NCBI GenBank assembly: GCA_023259355.1
Contig: JAHFQI010000012.1
Location: 1 to 38,909 of the forward strand
Source of the DNA: Comamonadaceae bacterium
GTDB taxonomy: Bacteria; Pseudomonadota; Gammaproteobacteria; Burkholderiales; Burkholderiaceae_C
Direction of reading: 5' to 3'
DNA length: 38,909 bases
Under the pieces are notes generated by a model, which did no database searches, was not told the DNA's origin, and worked only from the letters and a program-made list of their open reading frames with translations. A program made the position numbers and the translations under genes. How positions within the stretch are numbered: the first letter of the stretch is position 1; each line of letters starts with the position of its first letter. Shown one piece after another: positions 1-11,615 of this stretch.

Positions 1-2253
1 GCAGCACCTCGTCCTTGTCGTCCAGATCCACGGTCAGGCGACCGCCTTCCGTCAACCGGCCAAACAGCAGTTCGTCGGCCAGCGCCCGGCGGATCGTGTC
101 CTGGATGAGACGCTGCATCGGGCGGGCGCCCATCAGCGGATCGAAGCCCTTCTTCGCCAAGTGCTTGCGCAGCTTGTCGGTGAACGTGACATCGACCTTC
201 TTCTCGGCCAGTTGCGTTTCCAGCTGCAGCAGGAACTTGTCGACCACCCGCATGATGACCACCTCATCGAGTGCCTTGAAGCTCACCATCGCATCCAGCC
301 GGTTGCGGAACTCCGGCGTGAACAGGCGCTTGATGTCGCCCATTTCATCCCCGGACTGGCGCGGGTTGGTGAAACCGATGGTCGCCTTGTTCATGGTTTC
401 GGCGCCGGCGTTGGTCGTCATGATGATGATGACGTTGCGGAAGTCGGCCTTGCGTCCGTTGTTGTCCGTCAGCGTGCCGTGGTCCATGACCTGCAGCAAG
501 ACGTTGAAGATGTCCGGGTGCGCCTTCTCGATCTCGTCGAGCAGCAGCACGGCGTGCGGCTTCTTGGTGATCGCCTCGGTCAGCAGGCCGCCCTGGTCGA
601 AGCCCACGTAGCCCGGGGGCGCGCCGATCAGGCGGCTCACTGCATGGCGCTCCATGTACTCCGACATGTCGAAGCGGATCAACTCGATGCCCATGATGTA
701 GGCCAACTGCTTGGCCGCCTCGGTCTTGCCGACGCCGGTCGGGCCGGAGAACAGGAACGAGCCGATCGGCTTGTCGCCCTTGCCCAGACCCGAACGCGCC
801 ATCTTGACGGCGCTGGCAAGCACTTCCAGTGCCTTGTCCTGGCCGAACACCACGCTCTTGAGATCGCGCTCCAGCGTCTGCAGCTTGCCGCGGTCGTCGT
901 TCGACACATTGGCCGGCGGAATGCGGGCGATCTTGGCGACGATGTCCTCGATCTCGGACTTGCCAATGGTCTTCTTGCGCTTGGAGGGCACCAGAATCCG
1001 CTGGGCGGCCCCCGCCTCATCGATCACATCGATGGCCTTGTCGGGCAGGTGGCGGTCATTGATGTACTTGGCGCTCAATTCGGCCGCCGCCTGCAGCGCC
1101 GCGTTGGCATATTTGACGCTGTGGTGCTCTTCAAAACGCGACTTCAGGCCCTTGAGGATTTCGACCGTCTCCTGCACGGTCGGCTCCACCACGTCCACTT
1201 TCTGGAAGCGGCGCGAAAGCGCGGCGTCTTTCTCGAAAATGCCACGGTACTCGGTGAATGTCGTCGCGCCGATGCACTTGAGCGCACCGGAACTGAGTGC
1301 GGGTTTGAGCAGGTTGGACGCATCCAGCGTACCGCCCGAGGCCGCACCCGCACCAATCAAGGTGTGGATTTCGTCAATGAACAGGATCGCGTTCGGCTTG
1401 TCCTTGAGCGACTTGAGCACACCTTTGAGGCGCTGCTCAAAGTCGCCGCGGTACTTGGTGCCCGCCAGCAGCGCACCCATGTCCAGCGAAAACACCTGCG
1501 ATTCAGCCAGGATTTCCGGCACGTCTTTCTGCGTGATGCGCCAGGCCAGGCCCTCGGCAATCGCCGTCTTGCCCACGCCGGCCTCACCCACCAGCAGCGG
1601 GTTGTTCTTGCGGCGGCGGCACAGGATCTGGATCACGCGCTCGACCTCGTACTCGCGGCCGATCAGCGGGTCGATCTTGCCGTCTTTCGCCAGCTGGTTC
1701 AGGTTCTGGGTGAACTGCTCCAGTGGCGAGGCTTTTTCATTCTTCTCGCCGCCCCCCTCTTCGCCTTCACTTCCGGACGAGGGCTCACTGCCCTTGGCGG
1801 GCTCGGGCGGATCACTCTTCTTGATGCCATGGGCGATGAAATTCACCACGTCAAGCCGGGTCACGCCCTGCTGGTGCAGGTAGTACACGGCGTGCGAGTC
1901 CTTCTCGCCGAAGATGGCCACCAGCACGTTCGCACCGGTGACTTCCTTCTTGCCGTTGCCGGTGGACTGCACATGCATGATGGCACGCTGGATCACACGC
2001 TGGAAACCCAGGGTAGGCTGGGTGTCCACATCGTCGGTTCCGGCAACCTGCGGCGTGTTGTCCTTGATGAAGTTCGTCAGGGACTTTCGCAAGTCGTCGA
2101 TGTTGGCCGAGCAGGCCCTGAGGACCTCGGCGGCGCTGGGGTTATCGAGCAAGGCGAGCAGCAGATGCTCCACGGTGATGAACTCGTGGCGCTGCTGCCG
2201 GGCCTCGACGAAGGCCATGTGCAAGCTGACTTCCAATTCCTGGGCAATCATGT
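1..2253 (-). CDS. clpA: ATP-dependent Clp protease ATP-binding subunit ClpA (3' end runs off the window)
   Basis: Minus-strand translation starts [35 protein letters not shown] and contains two AAA+ Walker A motifs ([16 protein letters not shown]); directly downstream of clpS. Confidence 0.96.
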
Positions 2254-2312
2254 GATTTCCTTTTGCCTTGCTGTGAAAACGTAATATCTCTTCATGTCGG
2301 GGGTGCCGGTGT

Positions 2313-2672
2313 TTATTCAACAGGCTCGCTGACACATTGCAACGGATGCCCGGCATGTTTCGCGGCATCCAGCACTTGGTCGACCTTGGTGGCGGCGACA
2401 TCGCGCGAATAAACGCCGCAAATGCCTTTTCCGTCCAGGTGAATCTTGAGCATGATCTGGGTCGCGGTTTCCCGGTCCTTGCTGAAAAACTCCTGGATCA
2501 CCAGCACCACAAATTCCATGGGGGTGAAGTCGTCGTTCAGCATCACCACCTGGTACATCTGGGGTGGCTTCACCTTCTGGGTTCGCCGCTCAAGAACCAC
2601 CGAGTTGCCGTCGTCCCCCTCGCGCACGGGCTTGGTCGGCGCGGTCGGGGTGGAAGGAGTTTTGGTTGCCAT
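2313..2672 (-). CDS. clpS: ATP-dependent Clp protease adaptor ClpS
   Basis: 119 aa with [21 protein letters not shown]...; adjacent to clpA. Confidence 0.96.
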   Translation of the reverse strand: MATKTPSTPTAPTKPVREGDDGNSVVLERRTQKVKPPQMYQVVMLNDDFTPMEFVVLVIQEFFSKDRETATQIMLKIHLDGKGICGVYSRDVAATKVDQVLDAAKHAGHPLQCVSEPVE

Positions 2673-2773
2673 GAAATCATTCTATCGAGCCTGCCGGTCC
2701 AGCACATTTGCTGGGTGAATACCGGAGCAGGCGGCCGCCTTCGCAGGCCGCGTCGCGCTGCCCGAGACATCCA

Positions 2774-2806
2774 ACAAAAAGCCCGGAGACTCCGGGCTTT
2801 TGATTC
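2774..2806 (-). terminator. Rho-independent terminator downstream of icd
   Basis: AAAAAGCCCGGAGACTCCGGGCTTTT stem-loop with flanking A/T tracts. Confidence 0.75.
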
Positions 2807-2855
2807 GAGGCGACGAAGCCCGTCACCTCACGTAGGACGGGTTGCCCCGCCTTAA

Positions 2856-4109
2856 TTACATGTTGTCAATCATGACCTGCCCGAAACCCGAGCAGCTGAC
2901 TTGGGTTGCACCGTCCATCAGGCGGGCAAAGTCATAGGTCACTTTCTTGCTGGCGATGGATTTTTCCATCGAGCTGATGATGCGGTCGGCGGCTTCGGTC
3001 CAGCCCATGTGACGCAGCATCATTTCGGCCGACAGGATTTCGGAACCGGGGTTCACATAGTCCTTGCCAGCGTATTTGGGCGCCGTGCCGTGGGTGGCTT
3101 CAAAGCAGGCCACCGTGTCAGACAGGTTGGCGCCCGGGGCGATGCCGATGCCGCCCACTTGCGCCGCCAGCGCGTCGGAAATGTAGTCGCCATTGAGGTT
3201 CAGCGTCGCAACGACCGAATACTCGGCCGGACGCAGCAGAATCTGCTGCAGGAAGGCGTCGGCAATCACGTCCTTGATGGTGATGTCCTTGCCGGTCTTC
3301 GGGTTCTTGAATTTGCACCATGGGCCGCCGTCGATCAGCTCGGCGCCGAATTCCTTCTGTGCCAGCGCGTAGGCCCAGTCCCGGAAACCGCCTTCGGTGA
3401 ACTTCATGATGTTGCCCTTGTGCACGATGGTCACGTTGGGCTTGTCGTTGTCGATCGCGTACTGGATGGCTTTGCGCATCAGGCGCTCGGTGCCTTCGAT
3501 GGACACGGGCTTGATGCCAATGCCCGAAGTTTCCGGGAAGCGGATCTTTTTGACCCCCATGTCCTCGATCAGGAACTTGATCAGCTTCTTGGCCTTGTCG
3601 CTCTGGGCTTCGTACTCGATGCCAGCGTAGATGTCTTCCGAGTTTTCACGGAAGATCACCATGTTGGTCTTTTCCGGCTCCTTCACCGGGGAAGGCACGC
3701 CCTTGAAGTACTGCACCGGACGCAGGCAGACGTACAGGTCAAGTTCCTGGCGCAAGGCGACGTTCAGCGAACGGATGCCGCCGCCGACGGGCGTGGTCAA
3801 CGGGCCCTTGATGGACACCACGTATTCGCGCAGGACTTTCAGGGTTTCTTCAGGCAGCCACACGTCGGGGCCGTAGATCTTCGTGGACTTTTCACCGGCG
3901 AAAACTTCCATCCAGTGGATCTTCCGCTTGCCGCCGTAGGCCTTGGCCACCGCGGCGTCCACCACCTTCAGCATCACCGGAGTGATGTCAAAACCGGTGC
4001 CATCACCCTCGATGTACGGAATGATTGGCTGGTCCGGCACGTTGAGCGACATGTCGGCGTTGACCGTAATCTTCTGGCCCTCGGCGGGCACTGTGATGTG
4101 TTGGTACAT
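2856..4109 (-). CDS. icd: NADP-dependent isocitrate dehydrogenase
   Basis: [39 protein letters not shown]... ; full-length ICD signature. The ORF track extends upstream to 4169, but the ATG at 4109 is the likely start. Confidence 0.95.
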   Translation of the reverse strand: MYQHITVPAEGQKITVNADMSLNVPDQPIIPYIEGDGTGFDITPVMLKVVDAAVAKAYGGKRKIHWMEVFAGEKSTKIYGPDVWLPEETLKVLREYVVSIKGPLTTPVGGGIRSLNVALRQELDLYVCLRPVQYFKGVPSPVKEPEKTNMVIFRENSEDIYAGIEYEAQSDKAKKLIKFLIEDMGVKKIRFPETSGIGIKPVSIEGTERLMRKAIQYAIDNDKPNVTIVHKGNIMKFTEGGFRDWAYALAQKEFGAELIDGGPWCKFKNPKTGKDITIKDVIADAFLQQILLRPAEYSVVATLNLNGDYISDALAAQVGGIGIAPGANLSDTVACFEATHGTAPKYAGKDYVNPGSEILSAEMMLRHMGWTEAADRIISSMEKSIASKKVTYDFARLMDGATQVSCSGFGQVMIDNM

Positions 4110-4289
4110 GGGGAAAAGTCTCCGAAGTGGACTGAAATGCCTGAGCTGGAGCGATTTGGGTGAAGCCAATCAATTTTAGCGGCAAAAAAATTACCAAAAC
4201 TTGTCAACCGTCCGTGTTCCGCCCCCGTTACGGATGAGTCTTCCCGAGTACGGGAGGAATTTTTCGAAAATTACCGTCATTCAAGGAAA

Positions 4290-4565
4290 TTGAAAATGAA
4301 CAAAGTTCTCGCCGCCCTGATCGCTGGCCTGTTCGCCGCTGGTGCTTTCGCTCAAGCTGCTGCTCCCGCCGCCCCCGCCAAGGCTGCTGCTCCCGCTGCC
4401 GCTGCTGCTCCCGCAGCTGCTGCCCCGGCCGCCGCTCCCGCCAAGGCTGAAGCCAAGCCTGCCGCTGCTGCTGAAGAAAAGAAAGCCGCTCCCAAGAAGG
4501 CCAAGAAGGCCAAGAAGGTGAAGGCTGCCAAGGCTGCCGCTCCCAAGGCTGAAGAAAAGAAGTAA
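4290..4565 (+). CDS. Small secreted-like Ala/Lys/Pro-rich protein
   Basis: 91 aa: signal peptide-like N-terminus MKMNKVLAALIAGLFAAGAFAQ followed by AAAPAAPAKAAAP... and a Lys-rich tail; followed by a terminator. Confidence 0.75.
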   Translation: MKMNKVLAALIAGLFAAGAFAQAAAPAAPAKAAAPAAAAAPAAAAPAAAPAKAEAKPAAAAEEKKAAPKKAKKAKKVKAAKAAAPKAEEKK

Positions 4566-4585
4566 TCCTTCTTTGACTTCGCGTC

Positions 4586-4615
4586 AAAATGCCCGCCTCG
4601 GCGGGCATTTTTCAT
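4586..4615. terminator. Rho-independent terminator
   Basis: AAAATGCCCGCCTCGGCGGGCATTTTTCATTTTT. Confidence 0.8.
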
Positions 4616-4657
4616 TTTTGGCCCGCGCAGACCTTACTGATCCGGAGTTTTCTTTCC

Positions 4658-5140
4658 ATGAATCCACGTTCCATGCGCCCCAGGTTGACGTTGACGTCCG
4701 CATTCCTGACTTTGGCCACTGTCCTGGCGTTCAGTGCCAGCGCCCTTGCCCAGGAAGCCCCCCAAACCAACCTTCAGCGCGTGAAGCTCGCGGCCGGCAT
4801 GCACCTGATCGACGCACAAGTTGCGCTCAGCCCTGAACAACGCCAGATCGGCCTGATGTTCCGCCGTGACATGCCGCAGCACGAAGGCATGCTGTTTGTC
4901 TTTGAACAGGCCTCCACCCAGTGCTTCTGGATGAAGAACACGCTGCTGCCATTGACGGCGGCCTTCGTGGCCGACGACGGCACCATTGTCAATCTGGCCG
5001 ACATGAAACCCCAGACCACCGACTCGCACTGCTCGACGCAGCCCGTGCGCTATGTTCTGGAAATGAACCAGGGGTGGTTTGCCAAGAAAAGCATCAAGGC
5101 GGGCTTCAAGCTCGGCGGCAAGCCGTTCGAGATGAAATAG
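4658..5140 (+). CDS. DUF192 family protein
   Basis: MNPRSMRPRLTLTSAFLTLATVLAFSASALAQ signal peptide, then ...LSPEQRQIGLMFRRDMPQHEGMLFVFEQASTQCFWMKNTLLPLTAAFVADDGTI, the typical DUF192 core. Confidence 0.88.
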   Translation: MNPRSMRPRLTLTSAFLTLATVLAFSASALAQEAPQTNLQRVKLAAGMHLIDAQVALSPEQRQIGLMFRRDMPQHEGMLFVFEQASTQCFWMKNTLLPLTAAFVADDGTIVNLADMKPQTTDSHCSTQPVRYVLEMNQGWFAKKSIKAGFKLGGKPFEMK

Positions 5141-5203
5141 CAGCGAACCGGGGCGGCTCCGATGCCCGGATGGAATGGCGCCCGCGAACAGGCCGGGTTC
5201 CAT

Positions 5204-5236
5204 CAAAAAAAAGCCGGCGCGAAGCCGGCTTTTTCA
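5204..5236. terminator. Bidirectional Rho-independent terminator between the DUF192 gene and sodB
   Basis: AAAAAAAAGCCGGCGCGAAGCCGGCTTTTT. Confidence 0.8.
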
Positions 5237-5251
5237 ATGGGCGCAGGGCGC

Positions 5252-5833
5252 TCAGGCGAAATTGGCTTCGGCGAAGCTCCAGTTCGCCAGTTTGTCGAGG
5301 AAGGTTTCGACAAACTTCTGGCGCAGGTTGCGGTAGTCAATGTAGTAGGCGTGCTCCCACACATCCACCGTCAGCACAGCCTTGTCGGCGGTGGTCAGCG
5401 GGGTGCCCGCCGCACCCATGTTGACGATGTCCACCGAACCGTCGGCCTTTTTCACCAGCCAGGTCCAGCCGGAGCCAAAGTTGCCCACAGCCGACTTCAC
5501 GAAGGCTTCGCGGAAGGCCGCATAGCTGCCCCATTTGGCATTGATGGCCGCAGCCAGCGCACCGGAAGGCTCGCCGCCGCCATTGGGCTTCATGCAGTTC
5601 CAGAAGAACGTGTGGTTCCAGATCTGGGCCGAGTTGTTGTAGATGCCGCCGCTGGACGTCTTGACGATCTCTTCCAGCGTCTTGGTTTCGAATTCCGTGC
5701 CCTTTTGCAGGTTGTTCAGGTTCACCACGTAGGCGTTGTGATGCTTGCCATGGTGGTACTCCAGCGTCTCCTTGGAGTAGTGCGGCGCAAGGGCGTCGAT
5801 CGCGTAAGGCAGGGCGGGCAAGGTGTGTTCCAT
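5252..5833 (-). CDS. sodB: Fe superoxide dismutase
   Basis: MEHTLPALPYAIDALAPHYSKETLEYHHGKHHNAYV... and DVWEHAYYIDYRN. Confidence 0.96.
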   Translation of the reverse strand: MEHTLPALPYAIDALAPHYSKETLEYHHGKHHNAYVVNLNNLQKGTEFETKTLEEIVKTSSGGIYNNSAQIWNHTFFWNCMKPNGGGEPSGALAAAINAKWGSYAAFREAFVKSAVGNFGSGWTWLVKKADGSVDIVNMGAAGTPLTTADKAVLTVDVWEHAYYIDYRNLRQKFVETFLDKLANWSFAEANFA

Positions 5834-5895
5834 GGATTCCTCGTGAGTTGGGGTTGTGATGAAGAAGATATTGCCAGGGGGCTGATTGTAGGAAC

Positions 5896-7236
5896 TTAAA
5901 GCAGGCGCCGCTGGGTCACGGTCAGATCAACCGTGCCGTCGGCAAGGGTGGCCTGAACGGCCTGTCCGGGGTGGGTCCCCTGCGCGCTGGTGATGGCGTG
6001 GCCGGCCTCGTCGGTCAGCCAGGCATAGCCGCGCCGCAACACCCCATGGGGGTCCACGGCATTCAGGCGCAATCCAATGCGCGCCATCCGGTCCTGCTCA
6101 AGCCGCAGTCGCCGCTCCACCTTCAGGGGAAAATCAGCCGACTGCCTTTGCCAATCGCCCGTCAGCCGCGCCATCCTCGCCAGCACGCCATAACGCAGGC
6201 GCTGGGCATGGCGCGCCAGTTGCAGTTGCTGGCGGGTCACCAGCGACGAGGGCCGGCCCAGCCGGGATGCGGCGATATCAAGCCGCTGGCTCTGCGTGTC
6301 AAGCACGCGCTGGACGGCGTCGCCCATCCGGCTGCCGATCAGACTCAGGGCGCCCAGCCACACGTCGCGTGGCTCGGCCACCAGTTCGGCCGCCGCCGTG
6401 GGTGTCGGCGCCCGCAAGTCGGCGACGAAGTCGGCCATCGTGAAATCGGTCTCGTGTCCCACGCCGCAAACCACCGGCACCGGGCTCTGCGCCAGCGTGC
6501 GGGCGAGCTGCTCGTCGTTGAAAGCCCACAAATCCTCCATGGAACCGCCGCCGCGCACCAGCAGGATCACGTCCACACAAGACATGCCTCCGACGGCTGG
6601 CGCCGGCTGTTCCGGCTTTTCCGCCGGTTCGGCCGGGGCAAGACGGTAGAGAGAGGCCAGCGCCCGGACCAGTTCCCCCGGAGCCCCGGCGCCCTGCACT
6701 GCGGCCGGCGAAACCACCACCGGGATGTGCGGCACGCGCCGCTGCAGCGCGGTGACCACATCATGCAGCGCCGCCGCACCCAGCGATGTCACGACCCCGA
6801 TGGCACGTGGCATGGGTGGCAGAGGCCGCTTGCGGGCGGCATCGAACAGGCCCTCGGCTTCCAGTTTAGCCTTCAGGCGCAAAAACTGTTCAAACATCGC
6901 GCCCTGCCCGGCGCGTTGCAGGCTTTCCACGATGAGCTGCAGGTCCCCGCGGGCCTCATACACCCCGAGGCGCCCCCGCAATTCGACCAGCTCGCCATCG
7001 CGCGGAACAAAGTCCAGCAGACTGGCGGCCCGGCGGAACATGGCGCAGCGAATCTGGCCGGTTTCGTCCTTGATCGAAAAGTAACAATGCCCGCTGGACG
7101 CGCGCGAGAAGCCCGAAACCTCGCCGCGGACCGCGACGGGATTGAACCGGGCCTCCAGCGCATCAGCAACGGCGCGGCACAGCGCGCCAACTTGCCAGAT
7201 TCGCGGCGCCAATGCTGGATTTTCAGGGCTGGACAT
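5896..7236 (-). CDS. xseA: Exodeoxyribonuclease VII large subunit
   Basis: OB-fold N-terminus (VRGEVSGFSRASSGHCYFSIKDETGQIRCAMFR) and VVCGVGHETDFTMADFVADLRAPTPTAAAELV. Confidence 0.95.
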   Translation of the reverse strand: MSSPENPALAPRIWQVGALCRAVADALEARFNPVAVRGEVSGFSRASSGHCYFSIKDETGQIRCAMFRRAASLLDFVPRDGELVELRGRLGVYEARGDLQLIVESLQRAGQGAMFEQFLRLKAKLEAEGLFDAARKRPLPPMPRAIGVVTSLGAAALHDVVTALQRRVPHIPVVVSPAAVQGAGAPGELVRALASLYRLAPAEPAEKPEQPAPAVGGMSCVDVILLVRGGGSMEDLWAFNDEQLARTLAQSPVPVVCGVGHETDFTMADFVADLRAPTPTAAAELVAEPRDVWLGALSLIGSRMGDAVQRVLDTQSQRLDIAASRLGRPSSLVTRQQLQLARHAQRLRYGVLARMARLTGDWQRQSADFPLKVERRLRLEQDRMARIGLRLNAVDPHGVLRRGYAWLTDEAGHAITSAQGTHPGQAVQATLADGTVDLTVTQRRLL

Positions 7237-7574
7237 CAGTACCCATGCGCTTCATGGGGCAATTTGCCTGGCACAGTACTCCACAGACAGGCCCGGATAC
7301 CTGCCTGAGCCCGGCGCATCGCGAAAATGCCGATCCGGCGTTGCAAGTTGTTGATTTTCATGAGTTTTTTTCTGCTCAATTTGTGACCAATTTGTCACAA
7401 AGCCCATTCCGCGCGGTCTGGCGCCCCATCCAGCACCAGTTCTTCACAAAGTTATCCACAGATTTTGTGGGTCTGTGTGATCCGGAAGACGCCGCCGACA
7501 ATGCGCCTCCGGGACTTGGCGCTGGGCCATAATCCCGGCATCTGGCAAACGCCCCAATCCCCCGGAGAGACCTC

Positions 7575-8213
7575 TTGCTTTCGATCATACAAGCTGCAGG
7601 CTGGCCCATCTGGCCTCTCGTCGCCTGCTCCATTCTGGCGCTGGCTCTCATCATCGAACGGTTCGTGAACCTCAAAACCGACCGCATTGCGCCGGCCAAG
7701 CTGCTGGACGAAGCCCTGACGGTGTCACGCACCAGCGTGCCTTCCGGCGACGTGGTCAGCCAGCTGGAGCAGAACTCGGCGCTTGGCGAAGTGCTGGCCA
7801 GCGGGTTCCGCGCGCTCAATGCCAATCCGCGTTGCACCGAGGCCGACCTGCGCGCCAGCATGGAGGGGTCGGGCCGCATTGTGGCTCACCGGCTGGAGCG
7901 CTATCTGACGGCGCTGGCCACCATCGCCTCCGCAGCCCCGCTGCTGGGGCTGCTTGGTACGGTGATCGGGATGATCGAGATTTTTGGCTCGCAGGCGCCC
8001 ACGGGCGGCGCGACCATGGGTGGCGCCAACCCGGTGCAGCTCGCGCACGGCATTTCCGTGGCGCTGTACAACACGGCCTTCGGCCTGATCGTCGCCATTC
8101 CCTCGTTGATTTTCTGGCGCTATTTCCGCGCCCGGGTCGATGGCTACCTGCTGACCATGGAGCTGGCCTCGGAGCGGTTTGTCCGGCATCTGGACACGTT
8201 GCGCAGCAAGTAG
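7575..8213 (+). CDS. exbB: MotA/TolQ/ExbB proton channel family protein
   Basis: TTG start after a GGAGAGA RBS; IASAAPLLGLLGTVIGMIEIF and three TM segments; followed by exbD. Confidence 0.9.
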   Translation: MLSIIQAAGWPIWPLVACSILALALIIERFVNLKTDRIAPAKLLDEALTVSRTSVPSGDVVSQLEQNSALGEVLASGFRALNANPRCTEADLRASMEGSGRIVAHRLERYLTALATIASAAPLLGLLGTVIGMIEIFGSQAPTGGATMGGANPVQLAHGISVALYNTAFGLIVAIPSLIFWRYFRARVDGYLLTMELASERFVRHLDTLRSK

Positions 8214-8220
8214 GCCGCCC

Positions 8221-8649
8221 ATGAATTTCCGACCAAGGCCCAAGGATGAGCCGGAGATCAACCTGATCCCTTTCATCGACGTGCTGCTGGTGGTGCTCAT
8301 TTTCCTGATGCTCACCACGACGTACAGCAAGTTCACCGAAATGCAGTTGCAGTTGCCGGTGGCCGATGCACAGGCGCAGCGCGACTACCCGAAAGAGGTG
8401 ATCGTGGCCGTCAGCAGCGACGGACGCTACATGGTCAACAAGATGCCGGTGGATGGCCGCAGCGTGGACGTGGTGGCCGCTGCACTGGTGGAGGCCGCGA
8501 AGGCCGGCAAGGACAGTGTGATCATCATCAGTGCCGATGCGAGCACCTCGCACCAGAGCGTCATCACCGTGATGGAGGCAGCCCGACGCTCCGGCCTCAC
8601 GCAAATCACCTTTGCCACGCAGTCGACGGCCCAGGCCGGCGGCAAATAA
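8221..8649 (+). CDS. exbD: Biopolymer transport protein ExbD/TolR family
   Basis: MNFRPRPKDEPEINLIPFIDVLLVVLIFLMLTTTY. Confidence 0.92.
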   Translation: MNFRPRPKDEPEINLIPFIDVLLVVLIFLMLTTTYSKFTEMQLQLPVADAQAQRDYPKEVIVAVSSDGRYMVNKMPVDGRSVDVVAAALVEAAKAGKDSVIIISADASTSHQSVITVMEAARRSGLTQITFATQSTAQAGGK

Positions 8650-8673
8650 CCCCTGGGCGCCCCTCCCATTTCC

Positions 8674-9708
8674 ATGCCCGAAGCCAGCCCGCCCTCGCTG
8701 CGGCAGCGTCTGCAGCAGGCGTGGCTGCGGCGCGGCGTCACAGCCTGGCTGTTGTGGCCGCTCTCACTGCTCATGCGCGGGATCGTGGCGGTGCGACGCG
8801 CGTGTTACCGAGCAGGCTTGTTACGCTCCGACCATCCCGGTGTGCCGGTGATCGTGGTCGGCAATGTGGTCGCGGGTGGTGCCGGCAAAACCCCCACGGT
8901 GATCGCCGTGGTGCAGCACCTGCAGGCGCGGGGCCTGCATCCGGGCGTGATTTCCCGGGGTTACGGACGCGTCGGCCCGGCGTGCGCCGAGGTGGCACCC
9001 GACAGTCCGGCCAAGGCGGTGGGTGACGAGCCTCTGCTCATGCGCCGCGCCACCGGCGCCCCGGTGTTCGTGGCAGCTCGCCGGATAGATGCGGCGCGGG
9101 CATTGCGTACACGGCACCCCCGGACCGACGTGATCGTTTGCGATGACGGGCTCCAGCACCTCGCCTTGCGACGCGATATCGAGATCTGCGTGTTTGACGA
9201 ACGTGGCACCGGCAATGGTTTTCTCCTGCCCGCCGGGCCGTTGCGCGAACCGTGGCCAAGGCAGGTCGATCTCGTCCTGAATACGTCAGGAGCGGGCGGC
9301 GTGTCACCGTCCACGGCCGGGTTCACCGCCCCCAGGGCGCTGGCCGACCACGCCGTCCGTGCAGACGGCAGCCGGATCCCGCTGGAGAAATTGCGCGGCG
9401 GCACCTTGCGTGCCTTGGCCGGTATTGCCCGTCCCCAGGCATTTTTCGACATGCTGAAAGCCCGCGGATTGTCTCTGACGACCACCGAATTCCTGCCGGA
9501 TCACTACGATTTCAGCGACTGGAGACGCCCGGCAGATGACCCCAGCGAGCTGGTCTGCACCGAAAAAGACGCGCTCAAGCTCTGGACAACCCATCCCGAT
9601 GCCTGGGCCGTCCCGCTGGTGCTCACCCCCGAGCCCGGCTTCTTCAGTGCGCTCGATCAGCGGCTTGACGCAAAGCTATCATCACCCAATGGACACCAAA
9701 CTTCTTGA
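8674..9708 (+). CDS. lpxK: Tetraacyldisaccharide 4'-kinase
   Basis: [27 protein letters not shown]...GVISRGYG...[20 protein letters not shown]. Confidence 0.95.
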   Translation: MPEASPPSLRQRLQQAWLRRGVTAWLLWPLSLLMRGIVAVRRACYRAGLLRSDHPGVPVIVVGNVVAGGAGKTPTVIAVVQHLQARGLHPGVISRGYGRVGPACAEVAPDSPAKAVGDEPLLMRRATGAPVFVAARRIDAARALRTRHPRTDVIVCDDGLQHLALRRDIEICVFDERGTGNGFLLPAGPLREPWPRQVDLVLNTSGAGGVSPSTAGFTAPRALADHAVRADGSRIPLEKLRGGTLRALAGIARPQAFFDMLKARGLSLTTTEFLPDHYDFSDWRRPADDPSELVCTEKDALKLWTTHPDAWAVPLVLTPEPGFFSALDQRLDAKLSSPNGHQTS

Positions 9709-9895
9709 ACTGCTGGTCTGCCCCGTGACCAAGGGACCGCTGGACTATGACCGCGATAAGCAGGAACTTCTCTCACGCAGCGCCCGTCTGGCTTACCCGG
9801 TGCGCGACGGCATTCCCGTGCTGCTGGAAAGCGAAGCCCGCACGCTGAGCGACGAAGAACTCGCAGCCCTGCCCGCGCGCACGCCACTGGTCTGA
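9689..9895 (+). CDS. Trm112 family protein (YcaR-like)
   Basis: [51 protein letters not shown]; between lpxK and kdsB. Confidence 0.92.
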   Translation: MDTKLLELLVCPVTKGPLDYDRDKQELLSRSARLAYPVRDGIPVLLESEARTLSDEELAALPARTPLV

Positions 9896-9903
9896 CGCAC
9901 GCC

Positions 9904-10707
9904 ATGAACACATCGAGCCTGGAGACTCCATCTTCGTCCGGTGAGGCGCCCGTCGGCTTCACCGTGCTGATCCCGGCGCGGCTGGCCTCCACCCGTTTGC
10001 CCGACAAACCGCTGGCCGACCTGGGTGGCGCCCCCATGGTCGTGCGAGTCGCCCAGCGCGCCCGGCTCAGTGGCGCAACCCGCAGCGTGGTGGCGGCAGA
10101 CAGCCCGGCCATCGTTGCCGCCTGCGAGCAGCATGGCATTGAAGCCGTGCTCACTCGCGCCGATCACCCCTCGGGCAGCGACCGCCTGGCCGAGGCCTGC
10201 GAACGGCTGGGTCTGCCGGACGACGCCATTGTGGTCAACGTGCAGGGCGACGAACCTCTGATCGAGCCCTCGCTGATCGATGCGGTGGCCCGTCTGCTGG
10301 CCGAACGCACAGACGCCAGCATGAGCACGGCCGCGCACCCCGTCGACAGCGTTGCTGATTTCACCAACCCCAATGTGGTGAAGGTGGTGCTGGACGCCAA
10401 CCAGCTCGCCCTGTACTTCAGCCGTGCGCCCATTCCGTGGTGGCGTGACGGTTTTGCCCAAGGCGTCACCGCCCTGCCCCAGCCTGCGCCATTGCGCCAT
10501 GTTGGCATTTACGCCTACCGCGTCGGCTTCTTGCGGAAATTCCCCACCCTGCCTCAGGCCCCGGTCGAGATGGGCGAGGCGCTTGAACAGCTGCGCGCGC
10601 TGTGGCACGGCCATCGCATCGCGGTGCACGTCACCGACCACGCCCCGGGTCCGGGCGTGGACACGCCCGAAGATCTGGCGCGCGTGCGCAAGCTGTTCAC
10701 ACGCTGA
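9904..10707 (+). CDS. kdsB: 3-deoxy-manno-octulosonate cytidylyltransferase
   Basis: [33 protein letters not shown]...[12 protein letters not shown]. Confidence 0.95.
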   Translation: MNTSSLETPSSSGEAPVGFTVLIPARLASTRLPDKPLADLGGAPMVVRVAQRARLSGATRSVVAADSPAIVAACEQHGIEAVLTRADHPSGSDRLAEACERLGLPDDAIVVNVQGDEPLIEPSLIDAVARLLAERTDASMSTAAHPVDSVADFTNPNVVKVVLDANQLALYFSRAPIPWWRDGFAQGVTALPQPAPLRHVGIYAYRVGFLRKFPTLPQAPVEMGEALEQLRALWHGHRIAVHVTDHAPGPGVDTPEDLARVRKLFTR

Positions 10708-10792
10708 CGCGCAAACGCATGCGAAGGGCGTTCGCAGCGGCGTAAGCCAGCCGGAGGCTCACGCATGCTATTCTCGGATGCAAGAAGCATGA

Positions 10793-11509
<717 letters not shown>

Positions 11510-11528
11510 TCTCCTCCTGCCATTGAGA

Positions 11529-11558
11529 CAAAACGCCCCGCCCAGCGGGGCGTTTTGC
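11529..11558 (+). terminator. Rho-independent terminator after adk
   Basis: AAAACGCCCCGCCCAGCGGGGCGTTTT. Confidence 0.8.
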
Positions 11559-11615
11559 ATGGCGCGCAGCCTTTTGATCGGCGACGAACCCGGTGCATGA
11601 GTCCGTCCTCGGCGC

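Noticed and set aside
161-2284. 707-aa plus-strand ORF opposite clpA
   Set aside because: Antisense of a recognisable ClpA; high-GC codon bias commonly opens the complementary frame; composition (His/Arg/Leu-rich) is not protein-like.
4228-4608. 126-aa minus-strand ORF (WQPSPSWPSWPSW...)
   Set aside because: Shadow of the Ala/Lys-rich gene; low-complexity artefact.
7380-7401. Canonical CRP site
   Set aside because: Half sites TGTGA/TCACA are present but separated by 8 bp rather than the N6 of the CRP consensus.
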